From Bradyrhizobium neotropicale (lineage in GTDB: Bacteria; Pseudomonadota; Alphaproteobacteria; Rhizobiales; Xanthobacteraceae): DNA of 64,000 bases. Every line of letters begins with the position of its first letter. Within the stretch, counting starts at the first letter, position 1. The notes beneath the pieces were generated by a model, which did not search any database, was not told where the DNA came from, and worked only from the letters and a program-made list of their open reading frames with translations. Positions 47,250 to 58,491 of this stretch are shown piece by piece. The stretch covers positions 63,405 through 127,404 of the forward strand of contig NZ_LSEF01000026.1 of the NCBI RefSeq assembly GCF_001641695.1. Direction: 5' to 3'. Position numbers and translations under genes: made by a program.

Positions 47250-48632
47250 TCAGTGCAGCTGCGGCGGAACGACCTGGAAGCCGGGATCGCAGGTCCGCCA
47301 AGTGTCCGGCGTCGGCTGGCGATTGTCCTCGCGATCGGCGATAATGAGGTTCGCCAGATCGAAGATCAGCTCCCGCGTGCCGCGATAGCCGACGGTCTTC
47401 AGATGCCCGGCGCCGACCCGGTCGAATATCGGAAAGCCGGCGCGGTAGAACGGGATCTTCAGCCGCGAGGCTGCCTGGCGCCCGTGCGCGTGGGTAATCA
47501 GGAGATCGCAGTTGCGCACCCTGGCGCGTTCTTCCAGGTCCTCGAGATCGCCGATCAGCACCTCCTCGGACTTGACGCGCTCGAGCACCGGCGAGGCGGC
47601 TGTGGTCACTGCTGCCGCGATCTGGGCGCCCATCTCGTGCAGCATGCTGGAAACATCAAACAGCAGGTCGGGCTCGGCGCCGATCGCGAGCTTGCGGCCT
47701 CCGATGTGAAAATGAGCATCCAGCATCGCGTCTGCGAGCTGTCCGCGCTGACGACGGTATTTGAGCGGGACGGGCCGCCCGCTGATCTCGCTCAGGAAGG
47801 CGATGAATTCGTCATTGGGGATGAGGCCGCAGAGCCGCTCGAACAGGCGGACTGGCGTCCCGGTTCTGGCATGCATGGCGGCCGCTGCCCGGCGCATCTG
47901 TGCACCGATTGCGACCGTCCAGGCCGCGCGCCCCATGCTCGCGATTTCCTCGACGCCGATTCCTCCGATCGTGGTGGGCGTGAACTTGTCCGGTATGTGG
48001 CCATCCAGCGAGCCGCCGATATCAGGAAGGAAGGATGGATCCAGTCCGAAGTCCTCAAAAGTCGTGCGCAACTCGTCGATGTCGCCGGGCGTCAGATGAC
48101 AGCCCGGCAGCACATTCACGCGCGAGAGGTCGCGCGGCGCCGCCGCGTCAACGGGGTCGACGAGGACCTCTACCATTCGCGCCACCGTCTTGCCCCAGCC
48201 ATCCTGAAACGCATCCTTGAAATCTGGAGTCGCGACGTAGACCAGCGGACATTTTTCGAGCTGCAGGTGCTTCTGCCGGACCTGTCGGATGAACGCCTCG
48301 ACGTCGTCGCCCTTTGTCTCGGTGACGCCTGTTGAATTGATGCCGATGATCTCGGGCTTGGTCCGGCTATAGATGTTCAGGACTGCCTGCTCGACGTTGT
48401 CGTAACCGCCGAGCACCGTAGCGACTTCGCTCATCGCAGTCGTCTGCAGCGGTACAGCTTCCTTGAAGTGCCGCACCAATAGCGTCAGCGCAAAGGACGT
48501 ACATCCTTGCGGGCCGTGCAACAGGGGCATAGCGCCGCGCACGCCGAGATAGGCAAAAGCGCCGCCGACCGGTTGACTCATTTTGAGCGGATTGACCGAG
48601 CAGGCTTTCTTCGACATTGTGACGGTCGCCAT
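47250..48632 (-). CDS. nifN: NifN, FeMo-co scaffold beta subunit
   Basis: The product has 460 residues. The signatures are CSVNPLKMSQPVGGAFAYLG, LLHGPQGCTSFALTLLVRHF, TTAMSEVATVLGGYDNVEQA, INSTGVTETKGDDVEAFIR and FYRAGFPIFDRVGAGHLKTV. It starts 11 bp after nifE. With NifE it forms the scaffold on which NifB-co becomes FeMo-co. Confidence 0.96.
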   Translation of the reverse strand: MATVTMSKKACSVNPLKMSQPVGGAFAYLGVRGAMPLLHGPQGCTSFALTLLVRHFKEAVPLQTTAMSEVATVLGGYDNVEQAVLNIYSRTKPEIIGINSTGVTETKGDDVEAFIRQVRQKHLQLEKCPLVYVATPDFKDAFQDGWGKTVARMVEVLVDPVDAAAPRDLSRVNVLPGCHLTPGDIDELRTTFEDFGLDPSFLPDIGGSLDGHIPDKFTPTTIGGIGVEEIASMGRAAWTVAIGAQMRRAAAAMHARTGTPVRLFERLCGLIPNDEFIAFLSEISGRPVPLKYRRQRGQLADAMLDAHFHIGGRKLAIGAEPDLLFDVSSMLHEMGAQIAAAVTTAASPVLERVKSEEVLIGDLEDLEERARVRNCDLLITHAHGRQAASRLKIPFYRAGFPIFDRVGAGHLKTVGYRGTRELIFDLANLIIADREDNRQPTPDTWRTCDPGFQVVPPQLH

Positions 48633-48643
48633 GCCGCGCTGCC

Positions 48644-50104
48644 CTACTCCGCCGCCTGCAGGCGAGGCGCAGCATGCACAGCCGGTCTGTCACGCATCCT
48701 CCCCTCGCAAGCGCTGTGGCTTACGGATTCCCATGGCGCCGGTCTGCGGAGTTGGTCCCAGATCGGATTGTACAACGCCTTGTCGATCTCCTCCATGAGC
48801 TTCACCATGCCGGCATACCCCAAATAGGCGTAAGACCGTTCTTGGTTGATGTCGAGCCACGGCATGGCGGCCTTCAGCGCAACGAACTGCGACTTTCCGC
48901 CGGACAGCATGATGTCGGCCTTCGCGTCCTTCAGCATCTCGTACATTTGGCGCGCGCTCATCTCTTCGATCATGTGAGCGTCCTGGCCCATCAGCTCTTT
49001 GATGCGTTCTTTGTCTTCCCTCGTCGACTTCTTCACGGACGTTCCGACAATCTCGAGGCCCGCTTCCTGCAGCGCGGCCACGACCGACCAGGACTTTACG
49101 CCGCCCGTGACCAGCAGCGCCTTTTTCCCGGCAAACCGCGGCTTGAAACCGTCGATCGCGGCCCAGGCCTTTGCCTCCTCTCGGGAGATGACGGCCTCGG
49201 TCCGGGTCATCAGCTCGGTTGGCGCGCCGCGTGCAATCAGCATGCGCGCAATATTGCGTAGCGAGTCGCTGGAATCCTGAATGCCGTAGAACGAGCCTTC
49301 GAAGAAGGGGATACCGTAGCGCTCCTTCATCTTGCGCGCGACGTTGATCAACGCTTTGGAGCAAACGACCATCGCGGCTTTTGCGCGGTGCGAGCAGGCT
49401 ATGTCGCGATATCTGGCATCGCCAGAGATGCAGGACAGAATGCGGATGCCGAGCTGGTCGAGCAACGGCTTGACCTGCCAGAGCTCGCCGGACAGATTGA
49501 ACTCACCGACGAGATTGATGTCGTACGGTGTCGTGATGTCGGGTTCCTGCGTGCCGATAACGTGCTCGAACAGCGCCTCGCCGGCAAGCTTGCTGCCGAG
49601 GTTCTTTGAGCCAACGAAACCCGGCGAATTGACGGGAATGACGGGCTTTCCGAACCGCCTCGCAGCTGCCTTGCAGACTGCATTGATATCGTCGCCGATC
49701 ATGGCGGGCACACACGTCTGGTAGACGAAGATGGCCGGCGGATCGTACTTCTCGACGACCTCCCGGATCGCTTTATAGAGCCGCTTTTCGCCACCGAACA
49801 CGATGTTCATCTCATCCATGTCCGTCGTAAAGCTCCTGCGCCAGAGGTCGGGGCCGGAGGAGACGGAGCTGCGGTTGTCCCAGGAATTGCCTTCGCAGGC
49901 GATCGGGCCGTGGACAAGGTGGGCGACATCGGTCACCGGCTGCAGCGCTATCTTTGCGCCATCGAAGGCGCAGCCGCCGGCGGCGCCGCCCGGCTGCAGC
50001 TGCTTGGTGCAGCCCTTCCTGCGCTCGGCTTCCGATTTATTGACGTTCCTCGCGCAGCCCGGCTCGCTGAGGGCATCCTGGATCTTGGTCGATAGCGAAC
50101 TCAT
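48644..50104 (-). CDS. nifE: NifE, FeMo-co scaffold alpha subunit
   Basis: The product has 486 residues from the ATG at 50104, with AGGGGA before it; the frame is open far upstream into nifK, without NifE homology. The motifs are CAFDGAKIALQPVTDVAHLV, HGPIACEGNSWDNRSSVSSG, VYQTCVPAMIGDDINAVCKA, NLVGEFNLSGELWQVKPLLD, FFEGSFYGIQDSSDSLRNIA and MLSGGKSQFVALKAAMPWLD. It is full length, in the order nifD-nifK-nifE-nifN. Confidence 0.96.
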   Translation of the reverse strand: MSSLSTKIQDALSEPGCARNVNKSEAERRKGCTKQLQPGGAAGGCAFDGAKIALQPVTDVAHLVHGPIACEGNSWDNRSSVSSGPDLWRRSFTTDMDEMNIVFGGEKRLYKAIREVVEKYDPPAIFVYQTCVPAMIGDDINAVCKAAARRFGKPVIPVNSPGFVGSKNLGSKLAGEALFEHVIGTQEPDITTPYDINLVGEFNLSGELWQVKPLLDQLGIRILSCISGDARYRDIACSHRAKAAMVVCSKALINVARKMKERYGIPFFEGSFYGIQDSSDSLRNIARMLIARGAPTELMTRTEAVISREEAKAWAAIDGFKPRFAGKKALLVTGGVKSWSVVAALQEAGLEIVGTSVKKSTREDKERIKELMGQDAHMIEEMSARQMYEMLKDAKADIMLSGGKSQFVALKAAMPWLDINQERSYAYLGYAGMVKLMEEIDKALYNPIWDQLRRPAPWESVSHSACEGRMRDRPAVHAAPRLQAAE

Positions 50105-50214
50105 CAATGTCCCCTTGCATGGGCCGATGGCTTCCCGGTCCAGGCGCAGACGATAGTCTGCGCCCGCGCCGGAAGCTGCGACAACGGGCGATAAGGCCAA
50201 GATGCGTGGCCGCA

Positions 50215-51774
50215 TCAGCGAACGATATCGAAGCTGTAGTCCGTCTTGCCCGCGATGTTCGTGTGCTTGTCGATTTCGTCGAAGATCTTGTCGAGGATCT
50301 TCACCAGCACGTTGATACCGCCCTGATATCCCCAGACGGGGTATCGGTGATGGTGATGTCGATCGAATATCGGAAAGCCGATCCGGATCAGCGGCGTGCC
50401 TGTGTCGCGCTCCAGATATTTCCCATAGGTATTTCCGATCAGGAAGTCGACCGGCTCGGTGAACAAGAGCGAGCGCATGTGCCAGAGGTCCTTGCCAGGA
50501 TAGACATGGCAATTCTGCCCGAAGGGCGAGCTGGCAAACAGCGTCCGCATTTTCTCTTCCCAGGCCTTGCCGCCATTCGTCGAGAGCACATGGGTCGGCT
50601 CGGCACCGAGCTCGAGCAAGAAGGCTGCAAGTCCGTAGCACAGGTCGGGATCGCCGTAGATTGCAAACTTCTTGCCGTGGATGTGGCTGCTGGAATCCGC
50701 GATGGCGTCGACCAGCCGCCCACGCTCCTGCTCCAAGGCCTTCGGTATTGGCTTGCCCGTGATACGCGACAAGGCCATCAGGAAATCGTCGGTGGCGCCG
50801 ACGCCGAGGGGATAGTTGAATGCGAGAATCTTGTGGCCATGATCCTCAACAAACGGCAGCGTTTTCTCCGTGCAATACTGCTGCATAGAGATGGTTGCCT
50901 TGGCGTGAACCGCATTCGCCGCGTCGTGCAAGCTGGTGCCACCGCCATACATGCGGAACTCGCCATCGGTCGGCGTGTCGAACACGTCGCTGTTATCGCC
51001 GAGAATCGTGTACTCGATCTCCATCAGTTCCAGAATTCGCTTGATCTCGCGAAGGTTGCCGACGGTGTAGCCATCGAAGCCGCCGATGACGTTGATCTTA
51101 CCATTTTGCTTGCGCTCTAGCTTGGGCGCGCTGCCGGCCTTGCCGTCCCAGAAGTGCTCCAATATGCCTTTGAGTGCATGATCGTAACCGTTGACGTGAC
51201 TGCCGACAAAAGCTGGCGTATGGGCGAACGGAACGTCGAACTCCGCCGGCACTGAGCCCTTTTCCTTTGCGGTCTTGATGAAGGCGTTGAGATCGTCGCC
51301 GATCACCTCGGCCATGCAGGTGGTGGAGACCGCGATCATTTTGGGTTTGTACATGTTGTAAGAGTTGGCAAGCCCGTCGATCATGTTGTTCAGGCCGCCG
51401 AACACGGCTGCATCTTCCGTCATCGAGGAGGAGACGCAGGAGCTGGGTTCCTTGAAATGCCGGGACAAATGGCTGCGATAATAGGCCACGCAGCCCTGCG
51501 AACCATGCACGAAGGGCAGCGTTCCCTCAAAGCCGGCGGAAACAAACACGGCTCCGAGAGGCTGGCAGGCCTTCGCCGGGTTCACAGTCAAGGCTTCGCG
51601 AGCAAAGTTTTTCTCTCGGTATTCAGGTGTCTTGGACCACTCCCGGATGCGCTCGACTTCTGCGGGATCATGCGGGCATTCAAATAGCGCCCTCTTATTG
51701 GCCAGCATCTGCTGGTATTCCTGGCCTTTGAACAGCTCAAGATGATCGAGCACGTGTTCGGCGTTCTGCGTCAT
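50215..51774 (-). CDS. nifK: Nitrogenase MoFe protein beta chain NifK
   Basis: The product has 519 residues. The P-cluster cysteines are in [40 protein letters not shown] and [40 protein letters not shown] is the conserved C-terminal region. It lies 80 bp after nifD in the nifH2DKENX operon. Confidence 0.97.
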   Translation of the reverse strand: MTQNAEHVLDHLELFKGQEYQQMLANKRALFECPHDPAEVERIREWSKTPEYREKNFAREALTVNPAKACQPLGAVFVSAGFEGTLPFVHGSQGCVAYYRSHLSRHFKEPSSCVSSSMTEDAAVFGGLNNMIDGLANSYNMYKPKMIAVSTTCMAEVIGDDLNAFIKTAKEKGSVPAEFDVPFAHTPAFVGSHVNGYDHALKGILEHFWDGKAGSAPKLERKQNGKINVIGGFDGYTVGNLREIKRILELMEIEYTILGDNSDVFDTPTDGEFRMYGGGTSLHDAANAVHAKATISMQQYCTEKTLPFVEDHGHKILAFNYPLGVGATDDFLMALSRITGKPIPKALEQERGRLVDAIADSSSHIHGKKFAIYGDPDLCYGLAAFLLELGAEPTHVLSTNGGKAWEEKMRTLFASSPFGQNCHVYPGKDLWHMRSLLFTEPVDFLIGNTYGKYLERDTGTPLIRIGFPIFDRHHHHRYPVWGYQGGINVLVKILDKIFDEIDKHTNIAGKTDYSFDIVR

Positions 51775-51853
51775 TGTGGCACTCTTTATCGGCTTCCTGT
51801 TTCATCGCCTGTCGCACCAGCTCGCACCGCTTGGGGCGAGCCGTGTCGTTTGC

Positions 51854-53356
51854 TCATTCCGCCGCCATCAGGGTCGGCTGAGGGGAGTTCGTCCAAGGCG
51901 CCTTGGTCATTTTCCAGACCGGCGAATTGATCGCCATGTCCATGTCGCGGGCGAAAATCGCAAATCCGTCATAGCCGTGATACGGGCCCGAATAGTCCCA
52001 TGAATGCATCTGCCGGAACGGCACGCCCATCTTCTGGAAGACGTATTTCTCCTTGATTCCGGAACCGACAAGATCCGGCTGGATCTTTTCGACAAAGCGC
52101 TCGAATTCGTAGCCGGTCACGTCGTCATAGATCAGCGTTCCGTCCTTAACGTAGCGCTGGGCGGTGCGCTGGTAGTCGTCATTGTGACCGAACTCGTAGC
52201 CTGTGCCGACGACCTCCATGCCGAGATCTTCATAGGCACCGATCACGTGGCGCGGCCGCAGCCCCCCGACGAAGAGCATCACCGTCTTGCCTTCCAGGCG
52301 CGGGCGGTACTTGGCGATCACCGCATCCATCAGCGGCTGATACTTGGCGATGACGCGCTCGGCGCCTTCCTTGATCTTGTCGTCGAAGTACGTTGCGATC
52401 TTGCGCAGCGACTCGGCGATCTTCGACGGACCAAAGAAGTTGTATTCGCACCAGGGAATGCCGAACTTCTCCTCCATGTGGCGAGATATGTAGTTCATCG
52501 ACCGATAACAGTGCAGAATGTTCAGCTTCGCCTTCGGCGTCGCCTCGAGCTCGGCAAGACTTCCGTCACCAGACCACTGCGCAATCACTCGCAGCCCCAT
52601 TTCTTCCAGGAGAATGCGCGAGGACCAGGCGTCGCCCCCAATGTTGTAGTCGCCGATGATCGCGACATCGTAGGGCGTTGACTCGAAGGACGGGGCCTTA
52701 TCCGGCGCGATCTTGTCGAATATCCAGTCGCGCACGGCGTCGTTGGCGATGTGGTGACCCAGCGACTGCGACACGCCACGGAATCCCTCGCAGCGCACCG
52801 GCACGATGGTCTTACCGTTATATTCCTTGGATTTGGATCTCGACACGGCTTCAATGTCGTCGCCGATCAGACCGATCGGGCATTCCGACTGGATGGTGAG
52901 GCCGTGGTTGAGCGGAAACAGCTCGTGGATCTCGTCGATAATCTTGACGAGCTTCTTGTCACCGCCGAAGACGATGTCCTTTTCCTGGAAATCGGAGGTG
53001 AACTGCATGGTCACGAAAGTATCGATGCCGGTGGTGCCGACATAGTAGTTGCGCCGAGACCCCCAGGAATACTGGCCACAGCCGACCGGACCATGGCTGA
53101 GGTGGACCATGTCCTTGATCGGCCCCCACACCACACCCTTGGAGCCGGCATAGGCGCAGCCACGGATGGTCATCACGCCGGGGATCGATTTGAGATTCGA
53201 CTTGACGCCACAATCGGATTTTCCGGCCTCATGGACGTTGAGGTGCTTGGCGCGCCGCTTGGCGGTCTTCTCCGGATAGACTTTCAAAACTTCCTGGATG
53301 AGCTGTTTATTCCGCGCCTTGATCTCTGCGGCGCTCTGGCTGGTGGCTTGGGTCAT
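51854..53356 (-). CDS. nifD: Nitrogenase MoFe protein alpha chain NifD
   Basis: The product has 500 residues from the ATG at 53356 (AAGGAAC before it); 12 further open codons upstream are not conserved. P-cluster cysteines lie in [38 protein letters not shown] and [20 protein letters not shown]. The FeMo-co ligands are Cys in [19 protein letters not shown] and His in [20 protein letters not shown]. It is intact. Confidence 0.97.
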   Translation of the reverse strand: MTQATSQSAAEIKARNKQLIQEVLKVYPEKTAKRRAKHLNVHEAGKSDCGVKSNLKSIPGVMTIRGCAYAGSKGVVWGPIKDMVHLSHGPVGCGQYSWGSRRNYYVGTTGIDTFVTMQFTSDFQEKDIVFGGDKKLVKIIDEIHELFPLNHGLTIQSECPIGLIGDDIEAVSRSKSKEYNGKTIVPVRCEGFRGVSQSLGHHIANDAVRDWIFDKIAPDKAPSFESTPYDVAIIGDYNIGGDAWSSRILLEEMGLRVIAQWSGDGSLAELEATPKAKLNILHCYRSMNYISRHMEEKFGIPWCEYNFFGPSKIAESLRKIATYFDDKIKEGAERVIAKYQPLMDAVIAKYRPRLEGKTVMLFVGGLRPRHVIGAYEDLGMEVVGTGYEFGHNDDYQRTAQRYVKDGTLIYDDVTGYEFERFVEKIQPDLVGSGIKEKYVFQKMGVPFRQMHSWDYSGPYHGYDGFAIFARDMDMAINSPVWKMTKAPWTNSPQPTLMAAE

Positions 53357-53430
53357 ACGAAGTTCCTTCGTGTCATCCTCTGCGCTATACAAACCGATAC
53401 TCGCTCAAGACCCCGAATTTGGCGTCCGTC

Positions 53431-54575
<1,145 letters not shown>

Positions 54576-54871
54576 GTGAGTGAGAAGTGATATCGGCCAT
54601 GCTCCGGCGAGGCTGGATCGATCACGATGTAACGCTCACTCCACGGGCGTCCATCAACTCGTTTCGGTTTCTTGCAAAGCAACTTGCCCCGAGTGGAGAA
54701 GCTGGCGATCAGTCCTACTGACAAGCGACTCTAGGGCACATCCGATGCCGGCGCTCCGCCTTAGCGCAATCGTCTCTTTTTCTGCGGATGCATCCCGTGG
54801 CGTATCGCGAAAGAGACCTATTGGCTTTTTTCAGCACAAGTCGTGGATTTTCGCGACCGGCCTTTCGTAGA

Positions 54872-55714
54872 TCACACGTGCTGTCCGCCATTGATTGGCA
54901 CTTCCGCACCCGTGATGTAGCTCGCCGCGTTCGAGCAAAGGAAGAGGATAACCTTTGCAACCTCGTCCGGCGTGCCGACACGGTGCAGGGGTATGACCGG
55001 CGCCAGTTGAGCCTCGGTTTCTGGCGACAGAATATCGGTCTTGATTTCGCCGGGCGCGATCGCGTTGACGCGAATGCCGAACGGCGCGTAGTCGTGCGCC
55101 ATCTCGCGCGTTAAGCAGGCAAGCGCGGCCTTGGAGGTCGCATAGGCGGTCCCGGCGAACGGATGCACGCGAGAACCGACAATTGAGGTGACATTGACGA
55201 TAGAGCCTGACGCCACCTTCAATTCGTCAAACAAACCCTGTGCCAGCAAGATCGGCGCGAGTAGATTGACGTGGAATACCTGCATCCAAGTGTCGACCGG
55301 CGTGCTCAGCGAATTCATCCGGCTGCCGTTTGCCGTCTTTGGTGAAATGCCGGCGTTGTTGATCAAGGCATGAAGCGGCTCACCGTCCAGGCGCGCCTTG
55401 ATCTCGGCGATCAGGCGCGGCAATGCGCGGTGGTCGCTCAGCTCAACCTGGATATGGTTGTCGGTCCCGGAATGCCATGGGCATCGACCGCCATCGAAGG
55501 GCTGGCGTGAGCAGGAAATGATCCGCCAACCCGCCTCCGAAAACAGTTTCCCCGTGGCGTGACCGATACCGCGCGAGGCGCCGGTCAAGACAACCGTTTT
55601 TACCTCACCATATCGTTGCGCAGGCGACCTGTCGCCGTGAGCCGGACAAAGCGCGAGGGCCGATTGAGAGATCGGACCAGCAATACTGTCGCGATACGGT
55701 CGATCGAGAGGCAA
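54872..55714 (-). CDS. Short-chain dehydrogenase/reductase
   Basis: The product has up to 280 residues from a TTG; the first ~38 are not part of the fold, and the true start may be closer to KTVVLTGASRGIGHATGKLF. The motifs are TGASRGIG (NADP-type loop), INNAGISP, the active-site SIVNVTSIVGSR with YATSK, and FGIRVNAIAPGEIKTD. The SDR catalytic set is complete. The substrate is unknown. A sigma-54-like promoter 52 bp upstream and the position next to nifH2 suggest coexpression with nif genes. Confidence 0.87.
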   Translation of the reverse strand: MPLDRPYRDSIAGPISQSALALCPAHGDRSPAQRYGEVKTVVLTGASRGIGHATGKLFSEAGWRIISCSRQPFDGGRCPWHSGTDNHIQVELSDHRALPRLIAEIKARLDGEPLHALINNAGISPKTANGSRMNSLSTPVDTWMQVFHVNLLAPILLAQGLFDELKVASGSIVNVTSIVGSRVHPFAGTAYATSKAALACLTREMAHDYAPFGIRVNAIAPGEIKTDILSPETEAQLAPVIPLHRVGTPDEVAKVILFLCSNAASYITGAEVPINGGQHV

Positions 55715-55765
55715 GCTAGCTCCTAAACATTATTGATGTGGCGCGACATCCACAGCGGCGCTCTG

Positions 55766-55781
55766 AGCAAGAACTGGGCCA
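55766..55781 (-). promoter_or_regulatory. Possible sigma-54 promoter for the SDR gene
   Basis: The minus strand reads TGGCCCAGTTCTTGCT, one mismatch from TGGCAC-N5-TTGCW. No TGT-N10-ACA is visible upstream. Confidence 0.45.
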
Positions 55782-55907
55782 TGAGCAGCGGATCAGAACC
55801 TCCGGTCCGACATCGGCCTCGCGGCACCATGGTGGGCTTAAACGAGAGCCACGCTTGCTTTAGCCAAACGCTATCGTCTTCTAGCTGAAAGGAAGCTAGC
55901 TTCTAGA

Positions 55908-56498
55908 TCATGAAGGCACGCCGACGGCGCTATTGCGTACGAGACGCGGCTCGCGGAACGAGGCGCGAGCGGACGGATCGCGTCCAATCCGTGGTCGCAA
56001 TTCGACAAGGTCCGTGAAGACGTCGGCTTGACGACGCAACTCATCCGCGATCATCGGCGGCTGACTAGCAAGCGTGGAGATTACGGTGACAAGGACGCCC
56101 CGTCGCTGCACGGCCTCGAGAAGTGACCGGAAGTTGCCGTCGCCGGAGAACAGAACCATCTCGTCGATGTGTTGAGCGAGATCCATCGCATCGACGGTGA
56201 GCTCAATGTCCATGTTGGCTTTAACCTTGCGGCGTCCGCCGACATCGACAAATTCCTTACCTGGCTTGGTGACGACGGTGTAACCGTTGTAGTCGAGCCA
56301 GTCGACGAGCGGACGGACCGGCGGGTGCCCCTGATCCTCAATGATCGCCGTATAATAGAACGCACGCAGCAATGAGCCGCGGTCTTTGAATTCGTTGAGC
56401 AAGTGCCTGTAGTCGATATCGAATCCGACCGACTTGGCTGCGGCATAGAGATTTGGCCCATCGATAAAGAGTGCGATCTTGCGTTTGGAATAGGACAT
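55908..56498 (-). CDS. NYN-domain (LabA/DUF88) PIN-like protein
   Basis: The product has 196 residues from MSYSKRKIALFIDGPNLYAA. It has the NYN core: IALFIDGPNLYAAAKSVGFD (first acidic site), LLRAFYYTAIIEDQ, KPGKEFVDVGGRRKVKANMD with IELTVDAMDLA, and EMVLFSGDGNFRSLLEAVQR. These acidic residues form the PIN-type nuclease site. Targets are unknown. It is a solitary gene with high similarity in my memory to Bradyrhizobium orthologues. Confidence 0.88.
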   Translation of the reverse strand: MSYSKRKIALFIDGPNLYAAAKSVGFDIDYRHLLNEFKDRGSLLRAFYYTAIIEDQGHPPVRPLVDWLDYNGYTVVTKPGKEFVDVGGRRKVKANMDIELTVDAMDLAQHIDEMVLFSGDGNFRSLLEAVQRRGVLVTVISTLASQPPMIADELRRQADVFTDLVELRPRIGRDPSARASFREPRLVRNSAVGVPS

Positions 56499-57084
56499 GC
56501 TCTGTTCACCTGCCGCGAAAGTTCCGCGAGTAATTCGATTGTAAGACAAAGCGGCTCCGACCGACCCAACCGTTAGCCGCGAACCAGATCAGCTGCTTGC
56601 GAAGGAGCAAGACAACATCATATCTGCTTCTAAGTTCCTCGACTTGAGATAATGCCCCTCTCGGACGGCGTGCCGGGAAGCTCCCAACGCCTTTGAGAGA
56701 GCCATTCCGCTGCGTAACCGGATACGTTCTGAGGGAGATCGCCCGCGCCAGCCGAGGTACCCGACGCACCTTGCCAGGTCTTAAAAAGCGCGCCGGGTCC
56801 CCCTCTGCACCACCAGTACATCCGTGATGATGCCGAGTTGAATGAAACGAGTAGCGTGGCAAAACTTAGGCCAACAAACCCACTCTGCAAGCGGCAGCGA
56901 ATATCTTTCTCGGAATCTCGCAAACCTATTGAACCTGACGTTGCGTCACATTGTACTTTGCCAAACTGCCCTTTCGTGGTGACGAAAAGTCGTCGTCCAT
57001 GACGGCGACGCAAGCCGTTTGAGGACACGCTGACGCTGAACCAAACCGAGATCTCCACACTCGCTTCTTCGGCGGCAGCCTTCT
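56499..57084. other. No confident gene
   Basis: A 152-codon minus frame starts in ATGA overlap with the queD stop, but its sequence is basic, low in conserved features and partly shadowed by another frame. I cannot support it as a gene. Confidence 0.35.
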
Positions 57085-57441
57085 TCATCGTCCATCGTAC
57101 TCAGCCCAACAGTCCGCGGTTTCATAAACTCGAACGGACGACATTCGAGGTAACCCGTCGTTCAGTCTCTCCCAGATCCACTCCGCAATCCTTTCTGCCG
57201 TCGGGTTCTCCAAACCCTGAACTTCGTTCAGATAGCGGTGATCAAGTGTCGTCATGATTCCAACAATGGATTCGTCGATGGCGGAAAAGTCGGCGACGAT
57301 TCCATTGACCGGATCCACGGGCCCCTCAAGATAAACTTCGACTCTATAGGAATGTCCGTGCACGCGGCTACACCCATGCGTCGACGGCACATTCGGGAGC
57401 CGGTGAGCGGCTCTAAACTTGAACGCTTGTGATATCTTCAT
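57085..57441 (-). CDS. queD: QueD-like 6-carboxytetrahydropterin synthase
   Basis: The product has 118 residues from MKISQAFKFRAAHRLPNVPS. Zn-binding His residues are in AAHRLP and HGCSRVHGHSYRVEVYLEGP, with the catalytic Cys in HGCS. LDHRYLNEVQGLENPTAERI and VRVYETADCWAEY complete the family. It makes the first pterin step toward queuosine. No other que gene is adjacent, so it may be a paralogue with a special role. Confidence 0.9.
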   Translation of the reverse strand: MKISQAFKFRAAHRLPNVPSTHGCSRVHGHSYRVEVYLEGPVDPVNGIVADFSAIDESIVGIMTTLDHRYLNEVQGLENPTAERIAEWIWERLNDGLPRMSSVRVYETADCWAEYDGR

Positions 57442-57522
57442 GGCAGGCCCCATGTTGGATCGCATCAATAGGATTGAGCTGAACCAATCAGCTGTTTGGC
57501 GCGGATCTGAACAAGACGCCAA

Positions 57523-58057
57523 TTACGACGGACTGCGTGAACGGTTGAGCACGTCGTATATCGGGTCGTCCGGAACCTTGCTCCGATCGGCGTTCGCGAA
57601 CCGAACTTGAGTTCTTCGCTTTCGCGCGGCGTTGACTGCTCTTCGATCCAGTCGAAGACCACAATTCGCTTGGACACCCGCCACTCGTCGCCGCGCTTCT
57701 CGAAACGGTCACAATATCGCCCTGCGATCAGAAGCTGCTCGACAACGTCATCTGGCATCGGAAGTCGCTGAAAGGCCATGAAATAAGTCTCTGCAGCCGC
57801 GTGATCCGAATCGAGAAATTCAATCAGGCTGTTGCCGACCATGTGGAAGCTGCGGCCGTTCGTTCTGAAAATCTCGCGTGCCCACTCAAAGAAGCCTTGT
57901 ACCGGCCGGCATAGATACCATGCTGATCCGTTGCATCCCGCCAGTAGGTGCTCCGCAGGGTAGCCTCGTCGGCCCGGTCGATGCCCCCGCAATAGCGGTA
58001 GATGCAATCGCGAATCGCTTCTCTATCGAGGAGTTCGGACAAATCCCGAGGTTGCAT
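57523..58057 (-). pseudogene. NTF2-like (SnoaL-type) protein with two frameshifts
   Basis: The first frame has [20 protein letters not shown] and [20 protein letters not shown] with [11 protein letters not shown]. The second continues [53 protein letters not shown] and RIVVFDWIEE. The third ends KVPDDPIYDVLNRSRSPS. The order is that of a ~165-residue SnoaL-like protein. Lesions lie near 57895 and 57590. Confidence 0.7.
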
Positions 58058-58491
58058 CCACCAATTACCTTAAGCTGATCAGAGGCCGTCGCCTCGAGCC
58101 GCGAGCGGCGCCTCAAATGGCCTTTTGGCTACAGCAATCGGCGTGCCAAAAGCCGGTTTGTGCGACTTGGAGCGCAGAAGGCAAAGGCCACATTTCGTGT
58201 TGGAGTGACAATCCATTCAATCCTCGCGTCGTGCTTCGGACATGGATGTCGCAAAATGGACACGGCGGAATGCCACGCGATTGCGTCGTGCTGCGCGCTT
58301 GCGCTTACGCCGGGACCGATGCGATGCGCCGCTCCCCTACTCCGGCTCATGCCGTCGTCTGTGGCGGTATGAAAGGATGTCAGGATGTAACGTTTGGGAC
58401 GCTCCGGCTAGACTGGAGGACTGACTTGGCTCGGATCCAACACTGTAGCTATTGATGGAATTTCATTTCGGCTCGGACCGTCAGAAGTCGA
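58058..58491. other. No recognisable gene
   Basis: The frames here are short. The stretch should contain the pectinesterase promoter, but I see no clear motif. Confidence 0.35.

Noticed and set aside
56630..57088. 152-codon ORF overlapping the queD stop as ATGA
   Set aside because: The overlap suggests coupling, but the sequence has no recognisable fold or que-family motif.
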